DNA of 64,000 bases from Spongilla lacustris. Lineage: Eukaryota; Porifera; Demospongiae; Spongillida; Spongillidae. The notes under the pieces are model-generated. The model did not search any database. It had not been told where the DNA came from and saw only the letters and a list, made by a program, of their open reading frames with translations. A program made the translations under genes and the position numbers. Location of the stretch: positions 1 to 64,000 of the forward strand of contig OX442425.1 in assembly GCA_949361645.1 (NCBI GenBank). The letters run 5' to 3'. The number at the start of each line of letters is the position of its first letter. Within the stretch, counting starts at the first letter, position 1. This document shows, in pieces, positions 51,608 through 63,200 of the stretch.

Positions 51608-54600
51608 TCACCTTTTCATCAGCATGGATCTTGCCATTGTCATGGTGAAGAGTGGAGTGGGTGTGGCTGTGGTGGAGGGGGAGGTGGCTTTGGCCAGCTG
51701 TTCCACCTTGCCTTGCAGTGCTATGGCTTCTTGCTGCAGGATGAGATAAGAGATGATGTCTGGGTATGTTTGGCAGTCAAAGAATTCTGTGTCTGCAGGA
51801 TGGTTAGGCAAGGGTGATGGTGGCATTTATGGTTGGGCAGAAAAGGGTGGGGTGGGTGTGGCAACATGCAATATTCACACTAGCAATGTTTGTATGAATA
51901 CTCTTGAAGTGGATACACGCCAGATTTCTGGAAGAGACAGACAAGCACTCCTTCCCTTCCCTCTCCTTCGCTGTCGCCAGGCTCTGCATAAACAGACGTT
52001 GCGTTTGGTGGTAGGGAGCCTTGGGCACTATCATGTCCACAAGCTCGCAAAACTCTGCTTCTGTCATCCGCCCTGTTTCACGGTGATCAAGAACTGCGCT
52101 CTCCATCTGTGTTTGGAAGGGGAGGGGGAAGGAATGAAGATCTTTTTAAAAGCTTTTTTTTAGGGAGGTGTTATTTGGAGTGCTTGCTGACCTCAGCAAT
52201 TTTTGGCTCAACACCTTTCATAACCAGATAGGTTATAAACTCAATAACTGTGTGCTTTGAGATCTGGTTATTACCACACACAGCTGCATAGCTCATCTTG
52301 AGCTGGTCGATGCCTTCCTCCTGTCCAAAAGAAAATGCATTACAATCAGGGTGTGTGTGTGTGTGGGGGGGAGACTGAATGGTGACAAAGGTCACATATC
52401 TGCTGATACCTGCAGTGTAGGGTACAAGATTGCACACCATGCAGTGAGGTCTTGCACAGTAGACCATGTCATCTTGTCCACCAGGTCAGCCATCAGGAGA
52501 AGGAAGCGAAAGGCGGCACCATCAAGGGAGCCACATAGGACCCACACCAGCACCAGAAGCTCCTAATGCAAAGATGGAAAGGAAGGGAGAGGGGAGGAGG
52601 GGGATGCATAAGCAGGTGGCACTGCCCAGGGTGTAACGCACAATGTTCCCCAAGTAGCATTTTGAGAGTGCTAAGAGGTAATCATAGCAGACCATAGGTG
52701 CCACCTTGCGGAGCAGATATCGTTTGCTGATCCAGGTCATCAGATAATCCTGAGGGGGATGTTCAAGGGGAGAGGGTTACCAATGGTTACCAAAGGTTAC
52801 CAAAGGGTGGTTTGTGGACATTCAAACCTCACCAGCAAAGAGGGAATGGGGTCACTCTCTGCAGCCACAGGCATGTCATCCTCCTTCACAACTGCCGCAT
52901 AGAACTGGTGCACCATCACCATCACCTTGTCCTAAGGCAAGGGGCGGGGCACATTGGAATGTTAGGTGTCACATCTGATCACACTTGTCATACAAATCCA
53001 AGTTGTCGACTAATACTCCTCTCTGCTTCAAACCTGCTCCTGTAATGCAGCCATATGATATCATAATTAGGTACCTGTGGGTGGAGACAGAGGTGGGAGT
53101 TAGAAGCTTGAGGTGGGCTTTAGAGGGGGAGGAGGGGAGGGGGGAGGAGGGGAGGGAGGGGAGGGGAGGGGAGGGGAGGGGAGGGGAGGGGAGGGGAGGG
53201 GAGGGGGGGGAGGGGAGGGGAGGGGAGGGGAGGGGAGGGGAGGGGAGGGGAGGGGGAGGAGGGGAGGATGCTCACTGGCATGGCCAGGATTGCCTGTGTT
53301 TGTATGCCACTTCCAACCAGCTCCACAGCTTGTGCAAGTATAGACCTGATCAGGATGTGTGGAATCATCAGAATGCGTGTGAACAAATAAATGCTACTAT
53401 GGCAACAGAACTGTTGTGTGTGTATGTATGTGTATGTGTATGTGTGTGTTTGCTGTGTGTGTGTGTGTGTAGAGAAGGATGAACATCTTACTGCTGAGGT
53501 GGCTTGGGTGAAGGTGTGCTGATGTGGGTCAGAGGTGTGCTGATCTTGAGGTGAGTGATGACCCCTGAGAGGTGAACAGTCACCTCGTCAGGGTAAGTCA
53601 TGTGAGAGCAAATCACGACCTGGCAGAAGGTGGGGGTGGGGTGTGTGTGTGCATGTGTGTGTGTGTGTGTGTGTGGTGATGTATGAAGCCTTAACCATTA
53701 GCACATACCTTTTCTCCACATGTAGTGCAGAGTTGGGACTCCTTGAGAGGATAGAAGTTCTCTCCACCATCAGATGAAGTCCATATCTGTGATATGTGTG
53801 GGTGTGGGTATGTGATGTTTGATGTGGGTGGTGGTGGGTGGGAAGTAGGCTAGACAAAGAAGTGCAGCACTAGCTCCTTGGGTGAAAAGTCCGATGTGTT
53901 CTATAGCAAATGTGAGCAAACAGCCTATTGCAAATACATCATGTTTACATAGGTCATTTTATAAATCCAACTTTTGACTCATGTTAATTCCTGGTAGCAT
54001 TCAATTTGTGAAGTAAACAAGTGAACGGATATTTGTGTTTGTGAGTGAATAGCATTGTTTACACATATCTCATAAGTTCTAAGAGCCTTATGTACATGCA
54101 CGTGTAGTGCTTTAAAAAACCACTACACAGAAAAGGCTGCACATGGGCCTCACATGAACTGATCAGCCATACTACTGGATGTGTTTTGGGTACACATTAT
54201 TTTCAAATTATATTCACTTCAAATTATACACTGTAGTAATCATAGAATTATAAATACGTGTGTCCCTTGTAATGGCAATGCTATCTTTTAGCTTACAAAA
54301 TTTAATTATGTGAGCTATTTCTCTTGAAGTAAAAAATGGCCACTAATGGCAGCATGTGGCCACGCCTACTATCGTAGTACAGTTGGCCACACCTACCATC
54401 GTAGTACAGTTGGCCACACCTACCATGACGGCGTACTTATTGAGCACCTGCAGCTGTGCCACAAGGGGGTTGTGAGGGTGATGGTGCTCTGTGATGACCT
54501 TGTGAGGCTCTGCATGTTCCATTTGATCCAACTGCGTGACCCTTTTGGTTAGCATGTCTGAGTGCCTTTGAAGAAGTAGTAGCTAGTGTGGGAGTGTGAG

Positions 54601-54646
54601 TGTGTGAGTGTGTATTAGTGTGTGAGTGTGTGTGTGAGTGTGTGTA

Positions 54647-54736
<90 letters not shown>

Positions 54737-56488
54737 GGGCATTGGCATGAGTCTGGTGAAGAGGATTCTGTACCTCATTATAAACTTCTGAAATGCTTGT
54801 TTTAAAACTGTCCTGTTGTGCCTTCAGTCCTTTGTCCATTTCAATACCATGTTTTTGGATGTGAGTGTTCAAGGCATTATCGTATTCTATAGACATATCA
54901 ACACAAAGGATTGTTCACTGAAAGCATCATCCCCCATCAACATAAGATAACATCATACTGCATGGTGGGCACTGTTGTGCTATTTGTGCTTTCAATACTT
55001 GCATACCATCCATAAGAGTGTTTTGCAAAGTCAACAGATTGTCTTTCAGTGCCTCTGCAGTACTGGCATGTTGTAAAAGTTGACCCTTTTTTATTACAGG
55101 TGTTGGGGGGAGGGGCATGCAGGAGCACAGTGACAGTAAACTGCCAATAAAAAGTGTACTGACTTTATGGGTGGCTGGAGGTCTCATCTTCTCCGTAGGG
55201 AGGCTGCTGTGTTTAGCTTTGGCTAGCACTGGTGGTTACAGGTTGCGGGTTCTCTAGGCATTCCGTGCGCGCTTTTGTACGCCTACCATCTTGCAGTGCT
55301 GTGTGCGTATTTTTGTATTTCAAGAGTTCTGATTTCTCCTCGTTCAAGGCTTGTATGGTGTTCTGCGCGGTTTTATGAATTCACGCCCGCGGTAGCCTGG
55401 GGCCCCGGGGAAGGGTGTTTACCTGAAGAGCGTGGGCGTGGTAATCAGCTTCGCGTTTCAGCCGTTCGTCGGTGCGTTGGTGTTGCGATGCCGCCTTTTT
55501 CAGCCGATCGCACTCCGCCGCACATGCTCTCAGTTCTGCACCTAATTCGTGCATTTTGTTGTCTCTATCGCGGAGCGAATGCCTTGCTCGCGAGCGTAAA
55601 GAGAAGCTCACAGCCATTCCTGTGAAATATAATGCTCATGGTTGTACCTTAGGACTTCGGCATCTGTGTTGACCTTCTCGAGTTCGGCCTCGCATGTATA
55701 TAATCTGGGATACGTGCATGTGTGCGGAACAGATCAAAGGTACGCATGCGCATCCCCGTATTTTCAGCCATTAATTAAGCTTACTGCTCTTTCAAGCTAG
55801 CTATTTCGTCTTCCTGCTTTTTCATTTGGTCCTCACTGCCAGTTTTGGGGGGGGGGGGGGGGGGGGGACAGATGGGAAAGAGACAGAGGAGGGAGAGAAG
55901 AAGAAAGGGGGAAGGAAGGGAGGGAGGGAGAAATAGAGATAGTATAATCAACAGCTATCCGTGTAAGCACAGATATACAGCTATTACAGTTTCTTTAGCT
56001 GTCTTTGTGCAACTGCAAAGAAGGGCAATGGCTCCCGTCCCTGGCCGCCGCTCCTTTTCCCCGAGGACGTGTATACGTCACTGTACACGGCGGCTGTTGT
56101 GATAGAAATTCAAGTGGAGGGAGCTTACACGGTGTCACGCCAGATCACTGCTAGCGTGCATATGTACCGCGTAGCTCATCTGTGATTTTTTTCATCACCC
56201 TTTGAAATATGCCAAGCTGAGGTATGAGTTCACCTGCACAAAGTAGAGGGAAAGGGAAAAGACACATGTTCGTATTGGGTGGGATGGGCAGATGAGTCTC
56301 GTTTACCCAACATTTCAAAACTAGCTGCGGTGCGTTCGATAGTTGGCCCGCCATGGCGCGCTGCTGCCGCCAACTCTGATAGCCGTATTTCATACTGCAG
56401 AGCTTCAAAGGCGTTATCCGCAGTTAAGATAATAATCGTCCCTACCAATTGAATTTCCTGGGGTACCAATCACACCTCCTTTAGCCAT
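51608..56488 (-). CDS. TSNAXIP1-like coiled-coil protein
   Basis: Twenty-one minus exons keep phase throughout: 56488-56446, 56402-56307, 56233-56168, 56093-55988, 55835-55785, 55704-55648, 55606-55423, 55085-54959, 54886-54774, 54582-54424, 53900-53856, 53786-53709, 53619-53492, 53345-53276, 53074-52994, 52931-52833, 52749-52642, 52562-52410, 52320-52192, 52106-51881 and 51792-51608, about 767 residues. An N-terminal helical module (IERTAASFEMLGELIPQLGI) resembles the TSNAXIP1 N-terminal domain. A coiled coil follows (about 95-200), then a CTTC pair, and a C-terminal helical region whose pattern (DYLMTWISKRY..., MTEAEFCELVDMIVP) parallels human TSNAXIP1. A ciliary or sperm-axoneme role is inferred. 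Weaker donors (TTT|GTCTAG, TTT|GTATGA) and introns of 41 and 43 nt make individual junctions less certain than the whole. Confidence 0.55.
53126..53270. repeat. (GGGGA)n tract
   Basis: About 145 bp of GGGGA-type repeat in an intron of the TSNAXIP1-like gene. It has G-quadruplex potential on the plus strand. Confidence 0.95.
54343..54427 (-). repeat. Splice-donor repeat, TSNAXIP1-like intron 10
   Basis: On the minus strand the exon end CATG|GTAGGTGTGGCC is followed by CAACTGTACTACGATG|GTAGGTGTGGCC and a third copy ending CGATA|GTAGGCGTGG. The 28-bp unit thus repeats the donor and an exon-like end. Confidence 0.88.
54640..54731. repeat. (TG)n microsatellite
   Basis: Dinucleotide repeat in intron 9 of the TSNAXIP1-like gene. 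Confidence 0.97.
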
Positions 56489-56630
56489 TTGTATTTACCG
56501 CTAGAATTATCGGAGGCGTAGTCTTACGGTGGGCGGGGCTACTGCAAATGCTCTGACAGTATTGTTATTGTTTTAAAAATATAAAATCCAACGACAAAAG
56601 CAATTGTGAATTGGTGAAAGTACATTAATG

Positions 56631-57045
56631 CTATTTCTTCCCGGGTGATACAGCTTTATTGAGCCATTGTAGACCGTCCTGAATGTGCGAGAATGCAGAA
56701 CAATAAACGACAATCGCAACCTACAAACGATCAATTACACACCTCAAGGCCCTCGCCCGTCACGGCAGAGCATGGTTGTATTGTCCACGTCCGATCCTGA
56801 ATGGTGTGTAGATGTAATCCTTCGCTAATCTGCGAGGAATGTGGAGACGGACCGGATTTTTAAAATGATGATATATAGTGCTCCTAGGACCTAGCTCCCC
56901 CACCTCGGATGCCCTTGCTGCCCCAAGGAGGTCTTGCTTATTAGCGAACACCAGCAGCGGTACCTTTGCGAGTTTCTCTTCCTCTAAAAGCTCGGCCAGT
57001 TCCTGTCAGTAAGCGAATAGAGTTCAACACTCACACTGTCACTGA

Positions 57046-57095
<50 letters not shown>

Positions 57096-57196
57096 GCACA
57101 ATTTAAATATTTATTTTCGGTACCTGTCCGCTTTCTTCGAATCTCTTCTTATCCGAGCTATCGATCACAAATATCTGAAGTAAACAAGAGGTGTGT

Positions 57197-57232
<36 letters not shown>

Positions 57233-57247
57233 GTGTGTGTATGTGTT

Positions 57248-57312
<65 letters not shown>

Positions 57313-57858
57313 GTGTGTGTGTATGTGTTTGTGTGTGTGTGTGTTTGGAGGAACGGGGGCGAGACGCAAATGCTTATACAGAGCCCTATATAGTTGTCTA
57401 GCCGGCCTACCAACACATCAGTACTTTCGAAGTAGTTCCTCCAGTAAGGTCTGATGGCCTTTTGGCCTTTATAAAATGACAAAGACTATTTCTAATTATT
57501 AATTCTTTTCCACAATCAAACAGGCTTGCCTCCGATGTCCCACACGTTGAGCTTAAATCCCTCCGACTGCACGGACTTCACGTTGAACCCCTGCATGTAG
57601 CACAAGCAATGCAAACAGGTATGTATACAGTACAGAACCAGGAAATCATGCCAAACCCTTGTGGGGGTGACGGTTTGCACGTCCTCTGAGGCTAGCTTCT
57701 TTAAGATGGTGGTCTTGCCTGCGTTGTCCAGTCCTAACAAAAGTATGCGAAGTTCCCGCGTCGAACCCTTTCTCAATTTTCGCAGAAGACTTAGTAAACC
57801 CTGTATAGGAAGTTTGTTCTTCCATAATAACGCTTGGGCTTTTTCTTTAACTCACCAT
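56631..57858 (-). CDS. ARL3: ADP-ribosylation factor-like GTPase 3
   Basis: Small GTPase that releases lipidated cargo (PDE6D and UNC119 clients) in cilia and is regulated by RP2 and ARL13B. Eight minus exons: 57858-57856 (ATG only), 57800-57657, 57590-57530, 57466-57411, 57174-57124, 57002-56904, 56829-56743 and 56678-56631, giving 182 residues, exactly the human length. Motifs: Gly2, P-loop GLDNAGKT (24-31), switch region [24 protein letters not shown], and SALTGEG-like SAVTGEG. Intron 3 has a GC donor (GGAG|GCAAGC). An arginine stands where human has Gln in TPTQGFN, set by the exon 2 donor. Introns hold (TG)n and (AC)n tracts. The next gene on the same strand begins 142 bp further on. Confidence 0.96.
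57050..57345. repeat. (AC)n and (TG)n tracts in ARL3 introns
   Basis: (AC)n at 57050-57093 and a long (TG)n with TATG/TTTG interruptions at 57191-57345, on either side of exon 57174-57124. Confidence 0.96.
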
Positions 57859-57970
57859 GTTGAAGCTGTTTATTAGTAGTGCCTAGCAACGATCTATTGG
57901 CATGTGAAGTCACGAGACTTAGTTTCACACATGCCGTATTAATATCTCACGCTAGACTAAATGATCACAG
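57859..57970. promoter_or_regulatory. Bidirectional promoter region ARL3/poly-Ubl
   Basis: 112 bp between divergent start codons. No TATA box is recognised. Role inferred from position. Confidence 0.5.
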
Positions 57971-59383
57971 ATGCGCATTAGTGTGCTTTTAGCAGGGAGC
58001 CGTGGTGCGTTCCACATGGACGTGGCCCCCGAAGAAACAGTCGCTGCCATTGTGACCAGAATCATGCGCGACGTCGGAACCCCTCGCGTGCAACACACCC
58101 TCCTGCACAATGGTACGGTGCTTAGCGCGGAGAGGTCGCTCGGCAGCTACAACATTGAAGCGGGGGCAACGCTCACCGTCATTGTGCACCCTCCCCTGCA
58201 GGTGTTCATAAAAACGCTCACTGGGCGCACCATAGTTCTAAATGTAGAGCACGACGACACGGTTGCCGTGGTGAAGCGAAAAATACAAGAGCAGGAAGGA
58301 ATCCTAGTGGAATCGCAGCGACTCATTTTCGTTGGCGAACAACTAGACGACCGCATGCGATTTTTGGACTACCATGTAGAGTATGAGTCAGCCGTCCACC
58401 TGGTTTGCTGTGCCGGAGACAGCTTTCAATTGTTTGTCGACCTCCCCCGGGGCAGAAGCATGACGCTGGAAGTGCATCCGTCAGACACTGTGGCAAGCGT
58501 CAAGAGGAGCATCCAGGCGAGGGAGGGCGTGGCGTTCGACGTGCAGCAGTTGACCTTCCAAGGGCGACGTCTGAATGACGCCGACACGGTTACCGGTTGT
58601 GGCATCGCGCCCCACAACAGCGTCATCCAAGTGGCGATCGACGAGACCAGGGACACACAGATCTTTGTGGCCATTCCGGGACAGGACCGAATCTCGTTGT
58701 GGGTAAACACCATGTATACTGTAGCGAGGGTCAAGGAGCAGATAGAGAGCCGCGAAGCGATACCAGTAGACGCCCAGCGCCTCTACTTCGCTAGGCGGGA
58801 GCTGCGCGATGGGCAGACGCTCGCATCATGCGGGATCGAACAGAATCACATGATCCACCTGGAGCTGGAAGACCCTCCGTCGATTAGGTTGACGGTGAGG
58901 AAGCAAGGCGGGAATGTTCTGGAACTGTTAGTGCCGAGCAACGAGCTAGTGAGAGAACTGAAAGTAAGAATAGCGGCGATAGAGGGGACGAGGGTACAAG
59001 ACGTGCAGCTCTACTTCAACGGCTCGAGCATCGAGGACTCCAGCAAACTATGTAATGTACCTTTGGCTGACGGGTCCACCATCGACCTCCTCGTACCCCT
59101 GGGTGGCTGTGTGCAGGGGAGAGGAGGAGGAGGAGGGTTGCTTGTCTTTGTCAGGTCCCTGACAGGCAAGGTCACCCCCGTCCAACTGCTGTCCACAGAT
59201 AACGTCAGCGAACTGAAGAGACACATTGAAGACCAGGAGGGAATCCCCAGTGCAAATCAATGTCTAGTGTGTGGGGGCTGCCAGTTGGAGGACACTCGTA
59301 CCATAAGTGACTGCGGTGTGCAGAACCAATCGACTGTCCACCTTGTAGTCCGAGTCCCCAGACTACCCCATCCTCAAGTTTGA
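57971..59383 (+). CDS. Intronless protein of six divergent ubiquitin-like domains
   Basis: A single 470-codon exon. Ubiquitin-like repeats lie at about residues 1-75, 76-149, 150-225, 226-300, 302-377 and 390-462. The second is closest to ubiquitin (LQVFIKTLTGRTIVLNVE...IQEQEGI...QRLIFVGEQLDD), and the sixth keeps LLVFVRSLTGK and IEDQEGIP. No repeat ends in RGG, and the C-terminus is RVPRLPHPQV, so it cannot be processed and conjugated like polyubiquitin. It more likely works as a fixed multivalent Ubl scaffold. A glycine-rich linker (383-389) precedes the last domain. The lack of introns among intron-rich neighbours suggests origin from a processed polyubiquitin-type transcript. Gene family unknown to me. 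Confidence 0.85.
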   Translation: MRISVLLAGSRGAFHMDVAPEETVAAIVTRIMRDVGTPRVQHTLLHNGTVLSAERSLGSYNIEAGATLTVIVHPPLQVFIKTLTGRTIVLNVEHDDTVAVVKRKIQEQEGILVESQRLIFVGEQLDDRMRFLDYHVEYESAVHLVCCAGDSFQLFVDLPRGRSMTLEVHPSDTVASVKRSIQAREGVAFDVQQLTFQGRRLNDADTVTGCGIAPHNSVIQVAIDETRDTQIFVAIPGQDRISLWVNTMYTVARVKEQIESREAIPVDAQRLYFARRELRDGQTLASCGIEQNHMIHLELEDPPSIRLTVRKQGGNVLELLVPSNELVRELKVRIAAIEGTRVQDVQLYFNGSSIEDSSKLCNVPLADGSTIDLLVPLGGCVQGRGGGGGLLVFVRSLTGKVTPVQLLSTDNVSELKRHIEDQEGIPSANQCLVCGGCQLEDTRTISDCGVQNQSTVHLVVRVPRLPHPQV

Positions 59384-59657
59384 CCCTGCAACCCAAGGAA
59401 GTCCCAAATTGACTCCAGCTTTCAAAAGCACATAACAAAACAATTTTGTGTGCATGCAGTTGTGTGTTCACCCAGAAACGTTTGGCAACTTATATGCAAT
59501 TGAAAATGTCTGAGGATATCTAGCGGTCAGTACTGTATTTGATGACTGTATTGCAGGTTATGGTTATTAAATGATGATTTATTGACTTATTTATGCAGCA
59601 CAGTGAACTGAATGATGATAGCTATAACACAGACACACAATACTCTCCCCTCCCATC
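59384..59657. other. Convergent 3' region poly-Ubl/IDH3B
   Basis: 274 bp between stops. TTTATT at 59577-59582 is an AATAAA signal for the minus-strand IDH3B, and ATTAAA near 59566 could serve the plus-strand gene, so the 3' ends may overlap. Confidence 0.5.
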
Positions 59658-60227
59658 CTAAGCTCCTACACCTTCCAAGTGCTTGATGACTGTCTGCACA
59701 AACTGTGATGTAGACGCAGACCCCCCCAAGTCATCAGTCTTCACCTATAAGATATCGTGTGCATGTGTTGTGCATACCATTGCACACTTTATGACAATAA
59801 TTGACAGACCTTGGAAATGGCTATAGTCTTGTAGATTGCTGCCTCAATTGACTGGGCGTGGTGTGTGAGCCTGGAACAGAGCAGATGAAAAGAAGCGTCG
59901 GTTATGAACAAAGGGGTCCTGCATGCAGTAATGCCTCGCACACAATTGTGGGCATTGTATGACGAGCGTATCTATGTGCACATGTGAAAAGACTAAAAGA
60001 GCTCTCAATGCCACACACACACACAAGCACACACACACACACACACACACACAAAGCATACACAAACACACACACACAAAGCACACACATACACAAACAC
60101 ACACACACACAAAGCACACACACACAACACACACACACACACAAGCACACACACACACACACACACAACACACACACAACACACACACACACAACACACA
60201 CACAACACACACACAACACACACACAC

Positions 60228-60285
<58 letters not shown>

Positions 60286-63200
60286 GCACACACACACACA
60301 CATACCCTAGATGCCTGAGCAGGTCCACTGCTGTTAGCAGCATTGCGGTGGGATTGGCTTTGTTCTGGAACGCCTTTGAGATAGCTGCATGTCTCGCACC
60401 CTACACAGAAAACCACACCCACAACTGCTGATACACATGAGCAACACCAAGCTTAAAAAAAAAAGAACCTCACCTGTTCAAAAACAATGCAGCCTATGCC
60501 AACGTTCTTTCCAGGACACACCCCTGGACCTCCCACCAGCCCCGCCCCTATGTTACTCAGGATGTTCCCATACAAGTTGGGCATCACCATGACATCAAAC
60601 TGGTGCGGATTTGAGATGAGCTGGTTGGATGTTCAGTGGTAGAGAGAGATAAAACGCAGACCACACCCACCAGCTCCACCCACACTCACCTACCCAAACC
60701 ACCTACCTGCATGCAACAGTTATCAATGATCATGGATTTGAACTCAATGTCAGGATAGAGGGAAGCCATTTCCTGACACTGCCGAAGAAACAGTCCATCT
60801 GACATCTTCCTGAGAGGCAAGGGGGGATGTTAGCTTTCACATCATGCCTTTAATATTCAGACTAGCTTATCTGCTACAAGTGATGAGTGCACTGGTGCTG
60901 GTGTGAATGTGTGCACTGGTGCTGGTGTGAATGTGCACCACTGGTCAGTATATGTAGTTGCAAGCATAAGACCTAATTATGTGACTTTAGTAATGAAAGA
61001 ACTGTCCATGTACCATTGTACAGTTTGGTGCCATTCTCGCCTCATCCCAAAACCCACCCAGCCCTATGCAGCCCTACGGCTCATCCCCAGCCCTATGCCT
61101 CATTCCCAGCCCTACGCCTCATCCCCAGCCCTACGCCTCATCCCCAGCCCTACGCCTCATCCCCAGCCCTACACCTCATCCCCAGCCCTACACCTCCACA
61201 CGAGCCCTATGCCTCATCCCCAGCCCTATGCCTGCATACCAGCCTTACATGATGTTGGCTTTGTGGATAGCTGTGACCCTCTTGCGGTGGTGAATGGTGG
61301 CATAGTCAAAGGCAAACTTGGCTATGGCAGTGGACCTGGCCCTTGTAACAATCTTTAAACTCTCAACCACTCCTGGGACAATCTGAAGGGAATAAAATTA
61401 TTATTATTTTTTTTAGTTTGTTAGCAATCTGGTTAGTTGATCTACATTTAGAACACATAACGGCTTGAGGACTCATGAAACAATCATTATACAGAGCCAC
61501 ACTTTTACCATGATATATGATATATGGAGAAATCCAAAAAAATTTCATACTTTTTAGCCCTTAATTACTTAATGCTGATACCAAGGTACCAATAAAATAT
61601 TAAAATTATACGAATACTCCACGGACTTTTCCACAGTATTCCATAAGATCTCATTTGAATTATTGCAACCTCAGAAATGCATACAACAGGACCGATTTTA
61701 ATAACCAGTAATAGTTAAGGGCTGATAACTTGAAAGTACATAGGGACTGTATAGCAGTATCCATAAATAAAGAATTGGGCTCTTAACTACATTCCTTCCG
61801 AACACAGTGATAAGAAAAACCAAAGTTGTTTACCTGATTATCATACATTGTTTACACTTGAATCAAAAGCATAATTCTTATGTAGAAATGATTAAATAAA
61901 GTTTGCATCTCTTATGACTGTATGGTTCAATTTAAGTTACAAACTAATAACCACAAAACTTAAAAATTTGGTCTTATTGTCACTATTGGGTGACCTCACT
62001 ACAGTGGAACCTCAAAATGCGGACTCCCTGAAATACGGACACCTCGACAAACAGGACACTATCTCTAGGTCCCAAATATGTTACGTTGAATCCTGCTGGT
62101 GTCCACATTTCGGGGTTCCACTGTATTGGGTGACCTTGAGCACTATTGGGTGACCTCACTATTGGGTGACCTCACTATTGGGTGACCTTGAGCACTATTG
62201 GGTTACCTCACTATTGGGTGACCTCACTATTGGGTTACCTCATGCTCCAGTCGACTGTACTCTCCTTCAGTGTTTTCTCTGATTATGACAATGTCCACAT
62301 TGTCATGCCTGGGGAGGTGAGGTGAGGTGAGAGGTGGGGTGGGAGGTGAGGTGAGGTGAGAGTGGGGTGAGAGGTGGGGTGGGAGGTGAGGGGTGGGCAA
62401 TGAGGGGTGGGGTGGGCGGTGAGGTGAGGGTGGAATGCCAAGATACTTGATAAAAAGGTTCATGAGGTGTCTAGTTTCCTTCTTACCTTGTTTTTATTCC
62501 AGGAATGCTTCGACAGCGGACCACATTTGCAAAAAGATCAAGCTCTGTCCTATGATTAAGGGGGTGGGGCCCGGGAGGAGGGGAGGGGGGAGGTTAGGTA
62601 TTATCCTGTCAACCTTGGAACAGTGTTTGTGTGGTGTTATTATTGGTGTGTGTGGTGTTATTATTGGTGTGTGAGGTGTTATTATTGGTGTGTGTGGTGT
62701 TATTATTGGTGTGTGTGGTGTTATTGGTGTGTGTGGTGCTATTGGTATGTGAGTGTGTGCATTGGTACATGCAGTATACGTAATGTGTTTGATGTGTGCA
62801 TGTCTGCTCACCTCAGTAGCATGTTGAGAGACAAACTGTCAACATCTTCCAGTTGTGTTCTTATCACACCTTTGACAAGCATCATTTTAAATAGTTAGCA
62901 ACCATGTAAACGTACCTATCCTGTTACACTAATATCCACTGTCACACACAAGCATACCCACACACACACAACACACACAGCACTCACCTTTTATACCCAC
63001 ACCGTTTCTCTGAAGTGAATTGACTGCTCTCTCAAGCGTCTTCTTGTTACCCTTGGATACCAACCCACTATAATAGGTGAAACGGAGGCGCCATTGATAA
63101 ATTCGTAGGAAGGTCAACGACCAATCCGTTCTCACCTCACCAATATCTCCTCGAAGTCGACGGGTACGTTGGCGTAGCTGTTAGGTTATATTTGGTTAGG

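Noticed and set aside
58426..58734. Antisense frames across the poly-Ubl exon
   Set aside because: Shadows. The plus strand has six recognisable Ubl repeats.
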